Part shown: positions 7,282 to 15,952 of the stretch, one piece after another
Numbering within the stretch: the first letter of the stretch is position 1
How the letters are laid out: each line of letters opens with the position of its first letter
Assembly (NCBI GenBank): GCA_001438925.1
Contig: LIAM01000002.1
Coordinates: forward strand, 1-35,917
Reading direction: 5' to 3'
DNA from: Actinobacteria bacterium BACL15 MAG-120619-bin91
Lineage (GTDB): Bacteria; Actinomycetota; Actinomycetes; Nanopelagicales; Nanopelagicaceae
Length of the DNA: 35,917 nt
The notes under the pieces: model-generated
The model's input: the letters and a program-made list of their open reading frames with translations, nothing else
What the model was told of the DNA's origin: nothing
Database searches by the model: none
Program-made: the position numbers and the translations under genes

Positions 7282-8054
7282 TTTTTGGCTCCTGTGTTTG
7301 CAGATGGAGCATCGACTCCTGCAGTTACTCCGGTAGTTATCAACTCAATGACCTGTCGAGGAATGACCTCATTCTTATTGACTTGTGCGGCCATATTTCC
7401 TAGGTACAAAGCTGCAATGTTATCTGCAACCTCAAATACATCGTTGAGATTGTGGCTGATTAGTACAACAGCTAATCCATTATCGGCAAGACGTCGAACA
7501 AGGTTGAGAACCTGTTCAGTTTGCGCAACACCCAGGGCTGCAGTTGGCTCATCAAGGATTACTACCTTGCTGTTCCACAAAACTGCGCGAGCAATTGCAA
7601 CCGTTTGACGCTGCCCACCAGATAAGGAGGAAACAGTTTGGCGAATTGATTTAACGGTTCGGACACTCAAGCCATCTAATGTTTTGCGGGCAAGTGCCTC
7701 CATAGAGGTTTCATTTAAAACAGGTCCGCGCTTTTGTTCACGGCCTAAAAACATGTTGTGAACGATATCTAAGTTATCGCACAGAGCTAGATCCTGGTAC
7801 ACAATCTCAATTCCGAGTGCGGTCGCATCACGTGGACCGTCAATGGAAACCTTATTACCCTCAAAAAGAAACTCACCAGATTCTGGCGTGTAGATACCTG
7901 CGATGCATTTAATGAGGGTGCTCTTACCAGCGCCGTTATCACCAACAAGTGCGGTTACCTGGCCCGCATGAACATCGAAGTTAACATCCTTAAGTACATG
8001 AACTGGGCCGAAGGACTTATTGACCCGTCGTAAAGACAGTAGTGGCTGTGTCAT
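7278..8054 (-). CDS. xylG: Sugar ABC transporter ATP-binding protein, single-domain XylG-like
   Basis: A 258-residue ATPase that powers the importer. Walker A is GDNGAGKST (38-46), the signature is LSGGQRQTVAIARA, Walker B is VVILDEPTAAL, and the switch His follows in LISHN. Classical XylG, RbsA and AraG carry two fused ATPase domains and are about 500 residues long. This one has a single domain and probably works as a homodimer, as in FrcA-type systems. The ATG at 8054 has GGAGAT upstream, directly after a 19-bp tandem repeat. It overlaps xylH by 4 bases. Confidence 0.9.
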   Translation of the reverse strand: MTQPLLSLRRVNKSFGPVHVLKDVNFDVHAGQVTALVGDNGAGKSTLIKCIAGIYTPESGEFLFEGNKVSIDGPRDATALGIEIVYQDLALCDNLDIVHNMFLGREQKRGPVLNETSMEALARKTLDGLSVRTVKSIRQTVSSLSGGQRQTVAIARAVLWNSKVVILDEPTAALGVAQTEQVLNLVRRLADNGLAVVLISHNLNDVFEVADNIAALYLGNMAAQVNKNEVIPRQVIELITTGVTAGVDAPSANTGAKK

Positions 8055-8065
8055 GAAATCTCCAT

Positions 8066-8102
8066 TTCTTTGAGTAGAGATTGGTTCTTTGAGTAGAGAT
8101 TG
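8066..8102 (-). repeat. 19-bp-period tandem duplication upstream of xylG
   Basis: The 18-mer TTCTTTGAGTAGAGATTG occurs at 8066-8083 and again, identical, at 8085-8102, with one base between. It lies between the xylF-xylG hairpin and the xylG ribosome binding site. It may be a slippage duplication or a paired site for a protein or RNase. Confidence 0.85.
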
Positions 8103-8130
8103 TTCCTATCAAGAATATTCTAATTAAAGA

Positions 8131-8164
8131 GGTTGCGGCTCGGAGATTACTCCGAGCCGCAACC
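8131..8164 (-). terminator. Perfect 15-bp hairpin between xylF and xylG
   Basis: Arms 8131-8145 and 8150-8164 pair perfectly around a 4-base loop and are G+C-rich. On the minus strand the following bases are TCTTTAATTA, a weak U tract. It probably acts as a partial terminator or 3' stabiliser that keeps binding-protein mRNA more abundant than xylGH mRNA. Confidence 0.8.
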
Positions 8165-8194
8165 TATATCTTTTACCGCCTTAGCTATCGGAGA

Positions 8195-9265
8195 TTAGAT
8201 TCCGTTAGCTGTGCAGAGATCTTCGATTCCTTCGCAAACTGCTTCGCGAGTCTGGAATCCATCAGCAATAACATCCTTGACGTTAGCCTTTGTGATACCA
8301 GTTGGAACCAATAGAACTGAAGGCACATCTACTGTTCCGTTATCAACTGAACCTGTAGCTGTTGTTGCCTCTTCGCCGCGTAGAAGTGCGATTGCAAGTG
8401 TTGCTGCTGCTTCTGCCTCAGCCTTGATCGCCTTGTATACAGTGTTTGACATATCTCCTGTTAGAACTGCGCGCAGTCCATCAACAGTTGCATCCTGACC
8501 AGACACACAGACCTTACCGTTTAGCTTGTTCTTCTTGAGAACAGCGATCGCTGCAAGTCCAAGACCTTCATTTGCTGACACAACTGCATCAAGCTTTCCG
8601 CCAGCCTTTGTGAGCTGCTGTTCGAAAATTACTCCACCCTTTGCGTTATCCCAATCTGGGACCGCTTGATCATCAACAAGTGTGTAGCTTCCACCATCAA
8701 TTGAAGGACGTAGTACTGAATCGTATCCAGCCTTGAATAGTGTTGCGTTGTTATCTGTTGGTGAACCGTTCAAGTAAACGATTCGTGCAGATGACTTTCC
8801 TGCTGCATCAAGACATGCCTTGATACCTTCACCCTGTAAACGACCAACCGCTTCGTTATCGAATGAAACGTAGAATGATGCTGAACCATTGAGTGTTAGT
8901 CGGTCGTAGTCGATTGTCTGTACACCCTGTGCTGCAGCCTTGTCCTGAACAGCCTTAGCTGAATCTGAATCTAGGTTTACAAGGATAAGAACCTTTGCAC
9001 CAGCTGTAAGCATCTGGTCTGCAATTGTTGCGAATTGTTCCTTGTCACCGTTTGCGTTTTGAATATCAACCTCTACTCCGGCTGCATCAAATGCTGCTTG
9101 CAGGAATCCGCGGTCAGCGGTTTCCCAGCGGTTTGATGATGCTGCATCAGGAAGAATGACGCCGACGAATCCATCGCCAGCAGAATCTGATGAGCTTGAA
9201 CAACCTGTTAGTACGAGTGCAAATACAGCAACTAGTGCTGTAAGCGCATAGCGAAGCTTCTTCAT
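8195..9265 (-). CDS. xylF: Sugar ABC transporter substrate-binding lipoprotein, XylF-like
   Basis: A 356-residue periplasmic-binding protein of the D-xylose/ribose type. Residues 1-21 form a lipoprotein signal peptide: MKKLRYA, a hydrophobic core, then lipobox LTGC with the lipidated Cys, followed by a Ser-rich linker. The mature part has the two-lobe fold marks VGVILPD, ADQMLTAGAKVLIL, YDRLT, and VVSANEGLGLAAI. I chose the ATG at 9265 because it starts the signal peptide and has AAAGG upstream; the frame is open to 9391 but that stretch is leader. It is the first gene of xylF-xylG-xylH. Confidence 0.92.
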   Translation of the reverse strand: MKKLRYALTALVAVFALVLTGCSSSSDSAGDGFVGVILPDAASSNRWETADRGFLQAAFDAAGVEVDIQNANGDKEQFATIADQMLTAGAKVLILVNLDSDSAKAVQDKAAAQGVQTIDYDRLTLNGSASFYVSFDNEAVGRLQGEGIKACLDAAGKSSARIVYLNGSPTDNNATLFKAGYDSVLRPSIDGGSYTLVDDQAVPDWDNAKGGVIFEQQLTKAGGKLDAVVSANEGLGLAAIAVLKKNKLNGKVCVSGQDATVDGLRAVLTGDMSNTVYKAIKAEAEAAATLAIALLRGEEATTATGSVDNGTVDVPSVLLVPTGITKANVKDVIADGFQTREAVCEGIEDLCTANGI

Positions 9266-9326
9266 ATATCTAACCTTTCGAAGGTGTCTTGCCCCTAGCC
9301 GAGCTATTTCGGCCAGATGTGGAGGG

Positions 9327-9369
9327 CACAACGTGTGTAAAAAGTAGTCTGATCCCTGAAAAAGGTCAC
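9327..9369 (-). promoter_or_regulatory. Candidate xylFGH promoter with palindromic operator
   Basis: On the minus strand GTGACC (9364-9369) and TACTTT (9341-9346) are 17 bases apart and can serve as -35 and -10. Immediately downstream, near the expected start of transcription, CACACGTTGTG (9327-9337) has perfect CACA/TGTG arms and may be a repressor operator. A second inverted repeat, GCCGA-N6-TCGGC (9298-9313), lies further into the leader. No regulator gene is in the window. Confidence 0.45.
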
Positions 9370-9433
9370 TAGATTTACTCAGAAATCTCACCCCTTTATC
9401 TAACGATTCGGTAACGCCCTTGCGGGTGCGCGA

Positions 9434-9439
9434 TAACCT
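9434..9439 (+). promoter_or_regulatory. -10 box TAACCT of argS (leaderless)
   Basis: TAACCT fits TANNNT and ends six bases before the argS ATG at 9446. No Shine-Dalgarno is visible, so the mRNA is probably leaderless. Confidence 0.5.
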
Positions 9440-9445
9440 TGCCCA

Positions 9446-11110
9446 ATGTCCACACAGGTAGAGCAGCTAGAGATCGCATTTAAGGCCGCGATCGGCCGCG
9501 CCCTGGAGTCAGGGGCTCTTAACGGGACAGCCCCCGAGGTGATCAAGCTAGAACGCCCCAAGGATCGCACCCATGGTGATTACGCATCATCGATTGCGCT
9601 GCAGTTAGCCAAACCAGCAGGGATGAACCCCCGCGAGGTTGCGCAAATAATTGCAGATCAGTTACATGGTGTAGCCGGAATTTCCAAGGTTGATATCGCA
9701 GGAGCTGGATTTATCAACATTACGTTAAACCGTGCAAGTCAAGCCGCCTTAGTTGAAACCATTCTGAAATCCACACAGGATTATGGAAAGGGAGTTGCGC
9801 TCGCCGGTGTTAAGATCAACCTTGAATTCATTAGTGCAAATCCAACAGGACCATTACACCTTGGACACACTCGCTGGGCCGCGGTTGGCGATGCGCTGGG
9901 GCGAGTTCTCTCAGCTGCAGGTGCGCAGGTAACTCGCGAGTTTTACATCAATGATCGCGGAAATCAGATGGATTACTTCGGTCAATCAGTTGAAGCTGTC
10001 GCACTTGGAAACCCTGTTCCTGAAAATGGTTACCAAGGCGAGTACATCAAAGATTTAGCGGCCGAAGTCCTTGCTCACAACTCTGCGATTAAAGACTTAC
10101 CAGATACCGAGCGAGTAGTTGCCTTCCGCGAAGCTGCATATCAGTTACAGCTAAAGGATCAACAGCGCGTACTTGACACCTTTAATACCCATTTTGATGT
10201 GTGGTTCTCTGAACGTTCTTTGCATGAACAAGGCGCAGTAGAACACGGTATGGAAAAACTTCGCGCACAGGGCCATGTATTTGAAGTAGATGGCGCTGTT
10301 TGGCTTCGCACCACAGATTTTGGCGATGACAAGGATCGCGTCATGACAAAGAGCGATGGCTCGCTCACATACTTTGCTTCAGATACCGCTTATTACATCA
10401 ATAAGCGTGAACGTGGCTTTGATATCTGCATTTACATGTTGGGTGCCGATCACCATGGATACATAGGTCGCTTAAAGGCAACGGCAGCATGTGCTGGCGA
10501 TGATCCTGAATACAACATCCATGTATTAATCGGTCAACTTGTAAAAATTATGGAAGGTGGCGAAGAGGTAAAGCTTTCCAAGCGCGCCGGAACAATCATT
10601 ACTCTTGAAGAGCTTGTTGAAAAAGTTGGCGTAGATGCTGCTCGCTACACATTGATTCGCTACCCGGTGGATACACCAATGGTGATGGATCTAGATATCT
10701 TGAAGCGAAACACTAATGAGAATCCCGTCTACTACGTGCAGTACGCACATGCCCGTATCGCGGCGGTTTTGCGTAATGCGAAAGAGCTCGGGGCATTGCT
10801 AGAACTTAAAGATTTTGATCCAGCGCAGCTTTCACATGATCGCGAGAATGAGTTACTAGGCGCATTGGCAGAGTTCCCTCGTGTAGTCGCAAGTGCCGCA
10901 GAGTTCCGCGAACCCCACAGAATCGCACGCTACCTCGAAGAGTTAGCCGGCACGTATCACGGCTTCTACAACGATTGTCGCGTACTGCCTATGGGCGAAG
11001 AGAAATTAACTGCGCTGCACACTGCGCGTCTATTACTGTGTACCGCAACTAAACAAGTAATTCACAACGGACTAGATCTATTGGGTGTTAGCGCCCCAGA
11101 GAGGATGTAA
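9446..11110 (+). CDS. argS: Arginyl-tRNA synthetase
   Basis: A 554-residue class I synthetase that charges tRNA-Arg. An N-terminal Arg-specific domain (residues 1-100) is followed by the catalytic core with the HIGH motif H138-L-G-H141 in NPTGPLHLGH. The KMSKS-equivalent loop is KLSKR (376-380). The C-terminal anticodon-binding helical domain contains NPVYYVQYAHAR and ends in the usual HNGLDLLGVSAPERM. Length is normal. The start has no ribosome binding site but sits six bases after a -10 box. It is the first gene of the run into lysA. Confidence 0.96.
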   Translation: MSTQVEQLEIAFKAAIGRALESGALNGTAPEVIKLERPKDRTHGDYASSIALQLAKPAGMNPREVAQIIADQLHGVAGISKVDIAGAGFINITLNRASQAALVETILKSTQDYGKGVALAGVKINLEFISANPTGPLHLGHTRWAAVGDALGRVLSAAGAQVTREFYINDRGNQMDYFGQSVEAVALGNPVPENGYQGEYIKDLAAEVLAHNSAIKDLPDTERVVAFREAAYQLQLKDQQRVLDTFNTHFDVWFSERSLHEQGAVEHGMEKLRAQGHVFEVDGAVWLRTTDFGDDKDRVMTKSDGSLTYFASDTAYYINKRERGFDICIYMLGADHHGYIGRLKATAACAGDDPEYNIHVLIGQLVKIMEGGEEVKLSKRAGTIITLEELVEKVGVDAARYTLIRYPVDTPMVMDLDILKRNTNENPVYYVQYAHARIAAVLRNAKELGALLELKDFDPAQLSHDRENELLGALAEFPRVVASAAEFREPHRIARYLEELAGTYHGFYNDCRVLPMGEEKLTALHTARLLLCTATKQVIHNGLDLLGVSAPERM

Positions 11111-11113
11111 CCC

Positions 11114-12421
11114 ATGTGGTCCTCCTCTGTGCAAACAGGCACTGAACTTTCAATCGCCGGAGTTACCGCTAAAAATCTAGCCAAGGAGTTTGGAACCCCG
11201 GCATTTATTGTTGATGAAGTAGATTTTTATGAACGGGCCACAGCCTGGAATAAGGCGTTGAAAGAGTCATTCGGGACAAATGCAGGAACTGTTTATTACG
11301 CAGCTAAAGCCTTCATTTGTACCGAGGTTGCACGTTGGATTAATGATGTTGGAATCGGTATCGATGTCTGTACCGGTGGCGAGCTAGCTGTTGCCCTAGC
11401 TGGTGGAATTGATCCGGCAAAGATTGAACTACATGGAAATAACAAATCTATGGCCGAGATTGAAAAAGCAGTTATAAGCGGTGTTGGCACAATCGTCATC
11501 GATTCACTGTATGAAGTTGAAAGAGTTGCAGCCGCTGCAACAAAGGCAAACAAGGTACAGAAAGTCCTGCTGCGTTTAACCCCGGGAATTGAAGCACATA
11601 CCCATGAATCAATCGCAACAGCGCATGAGGATGTGAAATTTGGTTTTTCAATTGCAAGTGGTGCTGCTTGGGATGCGATCGCAGCGGTTCGAGGCCACTC
11701 ATCATTAGAGCTTCGAGGGTTCCATGCACATATTGGTTCGCAGATTTTTGGGTATGAATCCTTTGAATTGTCAGCACAACGTTTGATCGGTTTGCTTGCA
11801 CGTTATCGCGATGAGTTCAAGAGCGAACTTCCTGAATTAGATCTAGGTGGGGGATATGGCATTGCATATCTTCCAGATGATGTTGCAGTGGTTCCAGCTG
11901 ATGCGATGAAGGCTTTATCTGTTGCTGTCACCACTAACTGCCAAACACATGGTTTGAAGATCCCAACAATTTCAATTGAACCAGGCCGTGCAATTGTTGG
12001 TCCAACGATGCTGACCTTGTATGAGGTAGGAACAGTTAAAGATGTGACCCTTGAAAGTGGCTTGCATCGTCGTTACATTTCTGTCGATGGTGGAATGAGC
12101 GATAACATCCGCCCATCTTTATATGATGCTGAATACACCACTGTTCTGGCCAATCGCACTAGCACCGCAAAAAATGTTTCAAGTCGACTTGTCGGAAAGC
12201 ATTGCGAAACCGGTGACATCGTCATTCGTGAAATTGATTTGCCTGATGACATTGTGCCCGGGGATTTATTAGCTGTACCTGCAACTGGTGCATATGGGCG
12301 CAGCATGGCAAGTAACTACAATCATGTGCCTCGTCCGCCAGTTATCTCGGTAAAGGATGGAAAAGCTCGTGTAATTGTGCGTCGAGAGACCGAAGATGAT
12401 CTTCGGATGCTCGATATTTAA
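11114..12421 (+). CDS. lysA: Diaminopimelate decarboxylase
   Basis: A 435-residue fold-type III PLP enzyme that makes lysine from meso-diaminopimelate. K65 in YYAAKAF is the PLP lysine. Further marks are IDVCTGGEL, the HIGSQ segment, the phosphate-binding DLGGGYG, EPGRAIVG, and the substrate Cys loop HCETGDI. It starts three bases after the argS stop, with AGAGG in the end of argS as ribosome binding site, so the two are co-transcribed. The argS-lysA-hom-thrC-thrB order is conserved in Actinobacteria. Confidence 0.95.
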   Translation: MWSSSVQTGTELSIAGVTAKNLAKEFGTPAFIVDEVDFYERATAWNKALKESFGTNAGTVYYAAKAFICTEVARWINDVGIGIDVCTGGELAVALAGGIDPAKIELHGNNKSMAEIEKAVISGVGTIVIDSLYEVERVAAAATKANKVQKVLLRLTPGIEAHTHESIATAHEDVKFGFSIASGAAWDAIAAVRGHSSLELRGFHAHIGSQIFGYESFELSAQRLIGLLARYRDEFKSELPELDLGGGYGIAYLPDDVAVVPADAMKALSVAVTTNCQTHGLKIPTISIEPGRAIVGPTMLTLYEVGTVKDVTLESGLHRRYISVDGGMSDNIRPSLYDAEYTTVLANRTSTAKNVSSRLVGKHCETGDIVIREIDLPDDIVPGDLLAVPATGAYGRSMASNYNHVPRPPVISVKDGKARVIVRRETEDDLRMLDI

Positions 12422-12454
12422 CGCCGATCAAAGCATCTGTGAAAGAATAAGTCT

Positions 12455-13750
12455 ATGAACTCTGGCGCTAAACAACTCTCTATCGGCATGCTCGGCTGCG
12501 GAGTTGTAGGCAGTCAGGTTGCTCGCCTGCTCCAAGATGATGAGCAGGAGCTTTCAGAGCGTTCAGGTGCGGTACTTAAACTTTTGAAGGTTGGAGTTCG
12601 TACCGCTGGTCCACGTGAAGGAGTAAATCCTGCACTGATTACAACTGATCTTCAATCAATTGTCTCTGATCCAAGTATCAATATTGTTATCGAGGTCATG
12701 GGTGGAATCGAGCCTGCAAAATCTCTGATTATAGAGGCGATTAAGAACGGTAAATCTGTTATCACCGCAAATAAAGCCCTACTTGCAACTCATGGTCATG
12801 AACTCTTTAACGCCGCAGATGCTGCAAAGGTAGACTTGTATTACGAAGCAGCTGTTGCTGGTGCGATTCCTATTATTCGATCGATGCGTGAATCTTTAGC
12901 AGGAGATCAAATAACACGTGTAATGGGAATTGTTAACGGCACAACAAATTACATTCTGACAAAGATGCATGAAGAAGGTCGCGCCTTTGATGAGGTTCTT
13001 AAAGAGGCACAAGCTCTAGGTTACGCTGAAGCTGATCCAACTGCTGACATCGAAGGTCATGATGCCGCTGCAAAGGCTGCGCTTCTAGCAAGCCTTGCCT
13101 TCCACAGCACAGTTGTCATCGATGAGGTGTACTGCGAAGGTATTTCAAAGATCACCTCTGATGATGTTGCTGCAGCTAAATCAATGAACAGCATTATCAA
13201 GTTGCTGGCGATCGCCGAACTAACAGTCAAGGATGAGATCTCTGTTCGAGTGCATCCCGTTATTTTGCCTGCGGCTCACCCTTTGGCATCTGTCCGTAAC
13301 GCCTTTAACGCTGTTTATGTAGAGGCAGAGGCTGCAGGTCAACTGATGTTCTACGGTCGTGGCGCAGGTGGTGCACCAACAGCATCTGCAATTTTGGGTG
13401 ATCTAGTTGCCGTTGCCCGCCACGCTGCATATTCAACTGTTGGTTATGGCGAATCTGACTACGCAGATTTAGAAATCGCACCTATTGGCGCAGTTAAATC
13501 ACAGTTCTTTGTACGTCTTCATGTGGCTGATAAATCAGGTGTTTTGGCATCTATTGCCCAGACCTTTGCTAGTGAAAATGTTTCTATTCAAACAGTTCGT
13601 CAAGCTGGGTTAGGCGAGGATGCAGAATTGGTCGTCGTAACTCACGCAGCATCTGAGGATGCACTAGATGCTTGTATCGCGAAGTTAAAGAAGATGGATA
13701 TTGTCAGCAGGGTTGAAAGCGTAATTCGCGTTGAAGGAGCACAGAGCTAA
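12455..13750 (+). CDS. hom: Homoserine dehydrogenase with C-terminal ACT domain
   Basis: A 431-residue enzyme reducing aspartate semialdehyde to homoserine. The N-terminal Rossmann motif is [16 protein letters not shown]. The catalytic domain holds [23 protein letters not shown] and [19 protein letters not shown]. Residues about 350-430 form an ACT domain ([17 protein letters not shown]), which in relatives gives feedback inhibition by threonine. The start at 12455 lacks a Shine-Dalgarno; AAGAAT ends six bases upstream and may serve as a weak -10, although read-through from lysA (33 bases away) is also likely. It overlaps thrC by one base (TAATG). Its product feeds thrB/thrC here and, after acetylation, metY. 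Confidence 0.96.
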   Translation: MNSGAKQLSIGMLGCGVVGSQVARLLQDDEQELSERSGAVLKLLKVGVRTAGPREGVNPALITTDLQSIVSDPSINIVIEVMGGIEPAKSLIIEAIKNGKSVITANKALLATHGHELFNAADAAKVDLYYEAAVAGAIPIIRSMRESLAGDQITRVMGIVNGTTNYILTKMHEEGRAFDEVLKEAQALGYAEADPTADIEGHDAAAKAALLASLAFHSTVVIDEVYCEGISKITSDDVAAAKSMNSIIKLLAIAELTVKDEISVRVHPVILPAAHPLASVRNAFNAVYVEAEAAGQLMFYGRGAGGAPTASAILGDLVAVARHAAYSTVGYGESDYADLEIAPIGAVKSQFFVRLHVADKSGVLASIAQTFASENVSIQTVRQAGLGEDAELVVVTHAASEDALDACIAKLKKMDIVSRVESVIRVEGAQS

Positions 13751-14850
13751 TGGGAATCTTTGGAAAAAACCTTGGCCCAAAGAAAAATAGTGGTGCTCAC
13801 CAATGGCGCGGTGTTATTGAGGAGTACCGTCACCGTCTTCCGGTAAGTGAGAAGACACCAATTGTTTCACTGCGCGAGGGTGGTACACCACTGATCTATG
13901 CCTGCAACCTTTCAGAGATTCTGGGCAATAATGTTTGGATCAAGTATGAAGGTTTAAATCCAACCGGTTCATTTAAGGATCGCGGAATGACAATGGCGAT
14001 TTCTAAGGCTGCAGAAGATGGGGCAAAGGCTGTTATCTGTGCATCAACTGGAAACACATCAGCATCAGCTGCCGCCTACGCTGTCAAAGCTGGAATGCGT
14101 CCTGCTGTACTAATTCCGAAGGGCAAAATCGCAATGGGAAAGCTTGCACAAGCTGTTATCCATGATTCAACAATCTTGCAGGTTAATGGAAACTTTGATG
14201 ATTGCTTAACCCTTGCCCGCGAACTTTCTGAAAATTATCCAGTAGCACTTGTTAACTCTGTTAACCCTTACCGTATCGAGGGACAAAAGACTGCAAGCTT
14301 TGAAGTTGTAGATATGTTGGGCGATGCTCCAGATATTCACGCACTTCCAGTCGGTAACGCCGGAAATATCACTGCGTACTGGAAGGGCTATAAGGAGTAC
14401 AACAAGGATGGACTTACAACAAAGCTGCCAATGATGTATGGATTCCAAGCAGCAGGAGCTGCTCCCATCGTTAAGGGTAAGGTTGTTAAAAACCCTGAAA
14501 CAATCGCAACAGCGATTCGTATTGGAAATCCAGCTTCGTGGCAGCAGGCGGTTGAGGCACGCGATACTTCAGGTGGCGTGATTGATTCTGTAACTGATCG
14601 CGAAATTTTGGCTGCTTATCGTTTAATTGCAGCGAAAGAAGGCATCTTTGTTGAGCCATCATCTGCTGCAGGCCTTGCGGGGTTGATTAAGTACAAGAAA
14701 GCCGGAAAGTTGGCGAAGGATAAGACGATTGTAATTACCGTCACCGGTCATGGGTTAAAGGACATTCCATACGCACTTGAAGCGGCAAAGAAGCCGGTCG
14801 TTGTTCCAGTTAATGTAAAGATTGCAGCGAAAGCATTAGGACTTGCATAA
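13750..14850 (+). CDS. thrC: Threonine synthase
   Basis: A 366-residue PLP enzyme converting O-phosphohomoserine to threonine. The PLP lysine is K76 in [11 protein letters not shown]. The cofactor phosphate loop is the later [16 protein letters not shown] segment, and [16 protein letters not shown] is the usual Ser/Thr-rich element. The length matches the short bacterial class. The ATG overlaps the hom stop codon and thrB begins two bases after its end, so hom-thrC-thrB are translationally coupled. Confidence 0.96.
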   Translation: MGIFGKNLGPKKNSGAHQWRGVIEEYRHRLPVSEKTPIVSLREGGTPLIYACNLSEILGNNVWIKYEGLNPTGSFKDRGMTMAISKAAEDGAKAVICASTGNTSASAAAYAVKAGMRPAVLIPKGKIAMGKLAQAVIHDSTILQVNGNFDDCLTLARELSENYPVALVNSVNPYRIEGQKTASFEVVDMLGDAPDIHALPVGNAGNITAYWKGYKEYNKDGLTTKLPMMYGFQAAGAAPIVKGKVVKNPETIATAIRIGNPASWQQAVEARDTSGGVIDSVTDREILAAYRLIAAKEGIFVEPSSAAGLAGLIKYKKAGKLAKDKTIVITVTGHGLKDIPYALEAAKKPVVVPVNVKIAAKALGLA

Positions 14851-14852
14851 AA

Positions 14853-15782
14853 ATGAAACCAACATTTAAAGCTCAGCCCATGCAGGTGCAAGTTCCTGCA
14901 ACAAGTGCAAACTTGGGACCTGGTTTTGACTGCCTTGGTTTAGCGTTAAATATGCATGATCGATATATCGCACAGGTTATGGATGAACCAGGTGTCGATA
15001 TTGATGTCACTGGCGAAGGCGCAGATGCCGTTCCAGCAAATGATAAAAACCTTGTAATCAAAGCTATGTACAAAGGCTTTGATTTCTTGGGTGGGCGCCC
15101 TCGCGGTATTTCACTTCGTCAATTAAATGTGATTCCACATGGTCGCGGGCTTGGTTCATCTGCTGCAGCCATTGTTGGTGGTTTGGCATTAGCTCGCGCA
15201 TTAATACTGGGTGGCAATGAGCGGATGTCACAAGAAGAGATGCTGAATATTGCAAATCAGATGGAAGGTCATCCAGATAATGTTGCCGCTGCTATTTATG
15301 GTGGCGCAAATGTGGCCTGGCAAGAGAGTCAACGCAGTAACATCGTTGCGCAATCGCTCAATATTCAGGTAGACCCACGTATTGGGGTACTAGCTTTTGT
15401 TCCATCAACTGAATTTTCAACTTCAAAGGCTCGCAAGATGTTGCCCGAAGTTATTCCACATCAGGATGCGGTTCGTAACTCGATTAATACAGCGATTTTG
15501 GTGCAAGCCTTACAAAATCGTCCAGATCTTCTGTTATCTGCAACTGAAGATTATCTGCATCAGAGCTACCGAAAGGATGCGATGCCGCATAGCTTTGCAT
15601 TGATGACAAGGCTTCGCCAAGCAGGTGTTGCCGCCTTTATTTCGGGTGCTGGCCCAACTGTCTTAGTTCTGCATACAGGTGGAGATACAGAGGCGGCAGA
15701 GCTAGAGCGTGCGGCAGGGGAGAAGTTTGGGATGATTCCAATGGGCGTTTCACGCACAGGGGTTACCATCATCACAGGCTGA
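14853..15782 (+). CDS. thrB: Homoserine kinase
   Basis: A 309-residue GHMP kinase that phosphorylates homoserine. The first motif PATSANLGPGFDCLGLAL is near the N-terminus. The ATP-binding motif is PHGRGLGSSAAA (from P95), the segment NQMEGHPDNVAAAIYGG is typical of ThrB, and the C-terminal GHMP motif is ISGAGPTVLVL. It is the last gene of the threonine operon and ends 170 bases before rho. Confidence 0.95.
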   Translation: MKPTFKAQPMQVQVPATSANLGPGFDCLGLALNMHDRYIAQVMDEPGVDIDVTGEGADAVPANDKNLVIKAMYKGFDFLGGRPRGISLRQLNVIPHGRGLGSSAAAIVGGLALARALILGGNERMSQEEMLNIANQMEGHPDNVAAAIYGGANVAWQESQRSNIVAQSLNIQVDPRIGVLAFVPSTEFSTSKARKMLPEVIPHQDAVRNSINTAILVQALQNRPDLLLSATEDYLHQSYRKDAMPHSFALMTRLRQAGVAAFISGAGPTVLVLHTGGDTEAAELERAAGEKFGMIPMGVSRTGVTIITG

Positions 15783-15784
15783 TT

Positions 15785-15814
15785 TTGCGGTTTCCGGATC
15801 AATCCTGCTAATCT
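15785..15814 (+). promoter_or_regulatory. Candidate promoter of rho with a ~130-base leader
   Basis: TTGCGG (15785-15790) and TAATCT (15809-15814) are 18 bases apart, giving a predicted start near 15821 and a leader of about 130 bases. A small CCC/GGG hairpin lies near 15880-15897. Long untranslated leaders are common for rho because Rho controls its own synthesis. Autoregulation here is inferred. Confidence 0.45.
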
Positions 15815-15952
15815 TTACCCATCTGAACGGCTCATCTAGTAGCCAGTAACACATCAGGTAAGTCTAAAAAACAAAAATCCCAGGTTCTAGGGTTTTAGGC
15901 ACTTAGTTAAACGCTGAGTGTAAAGCCCAGTGCCAATAGTGAAAAGATATTC

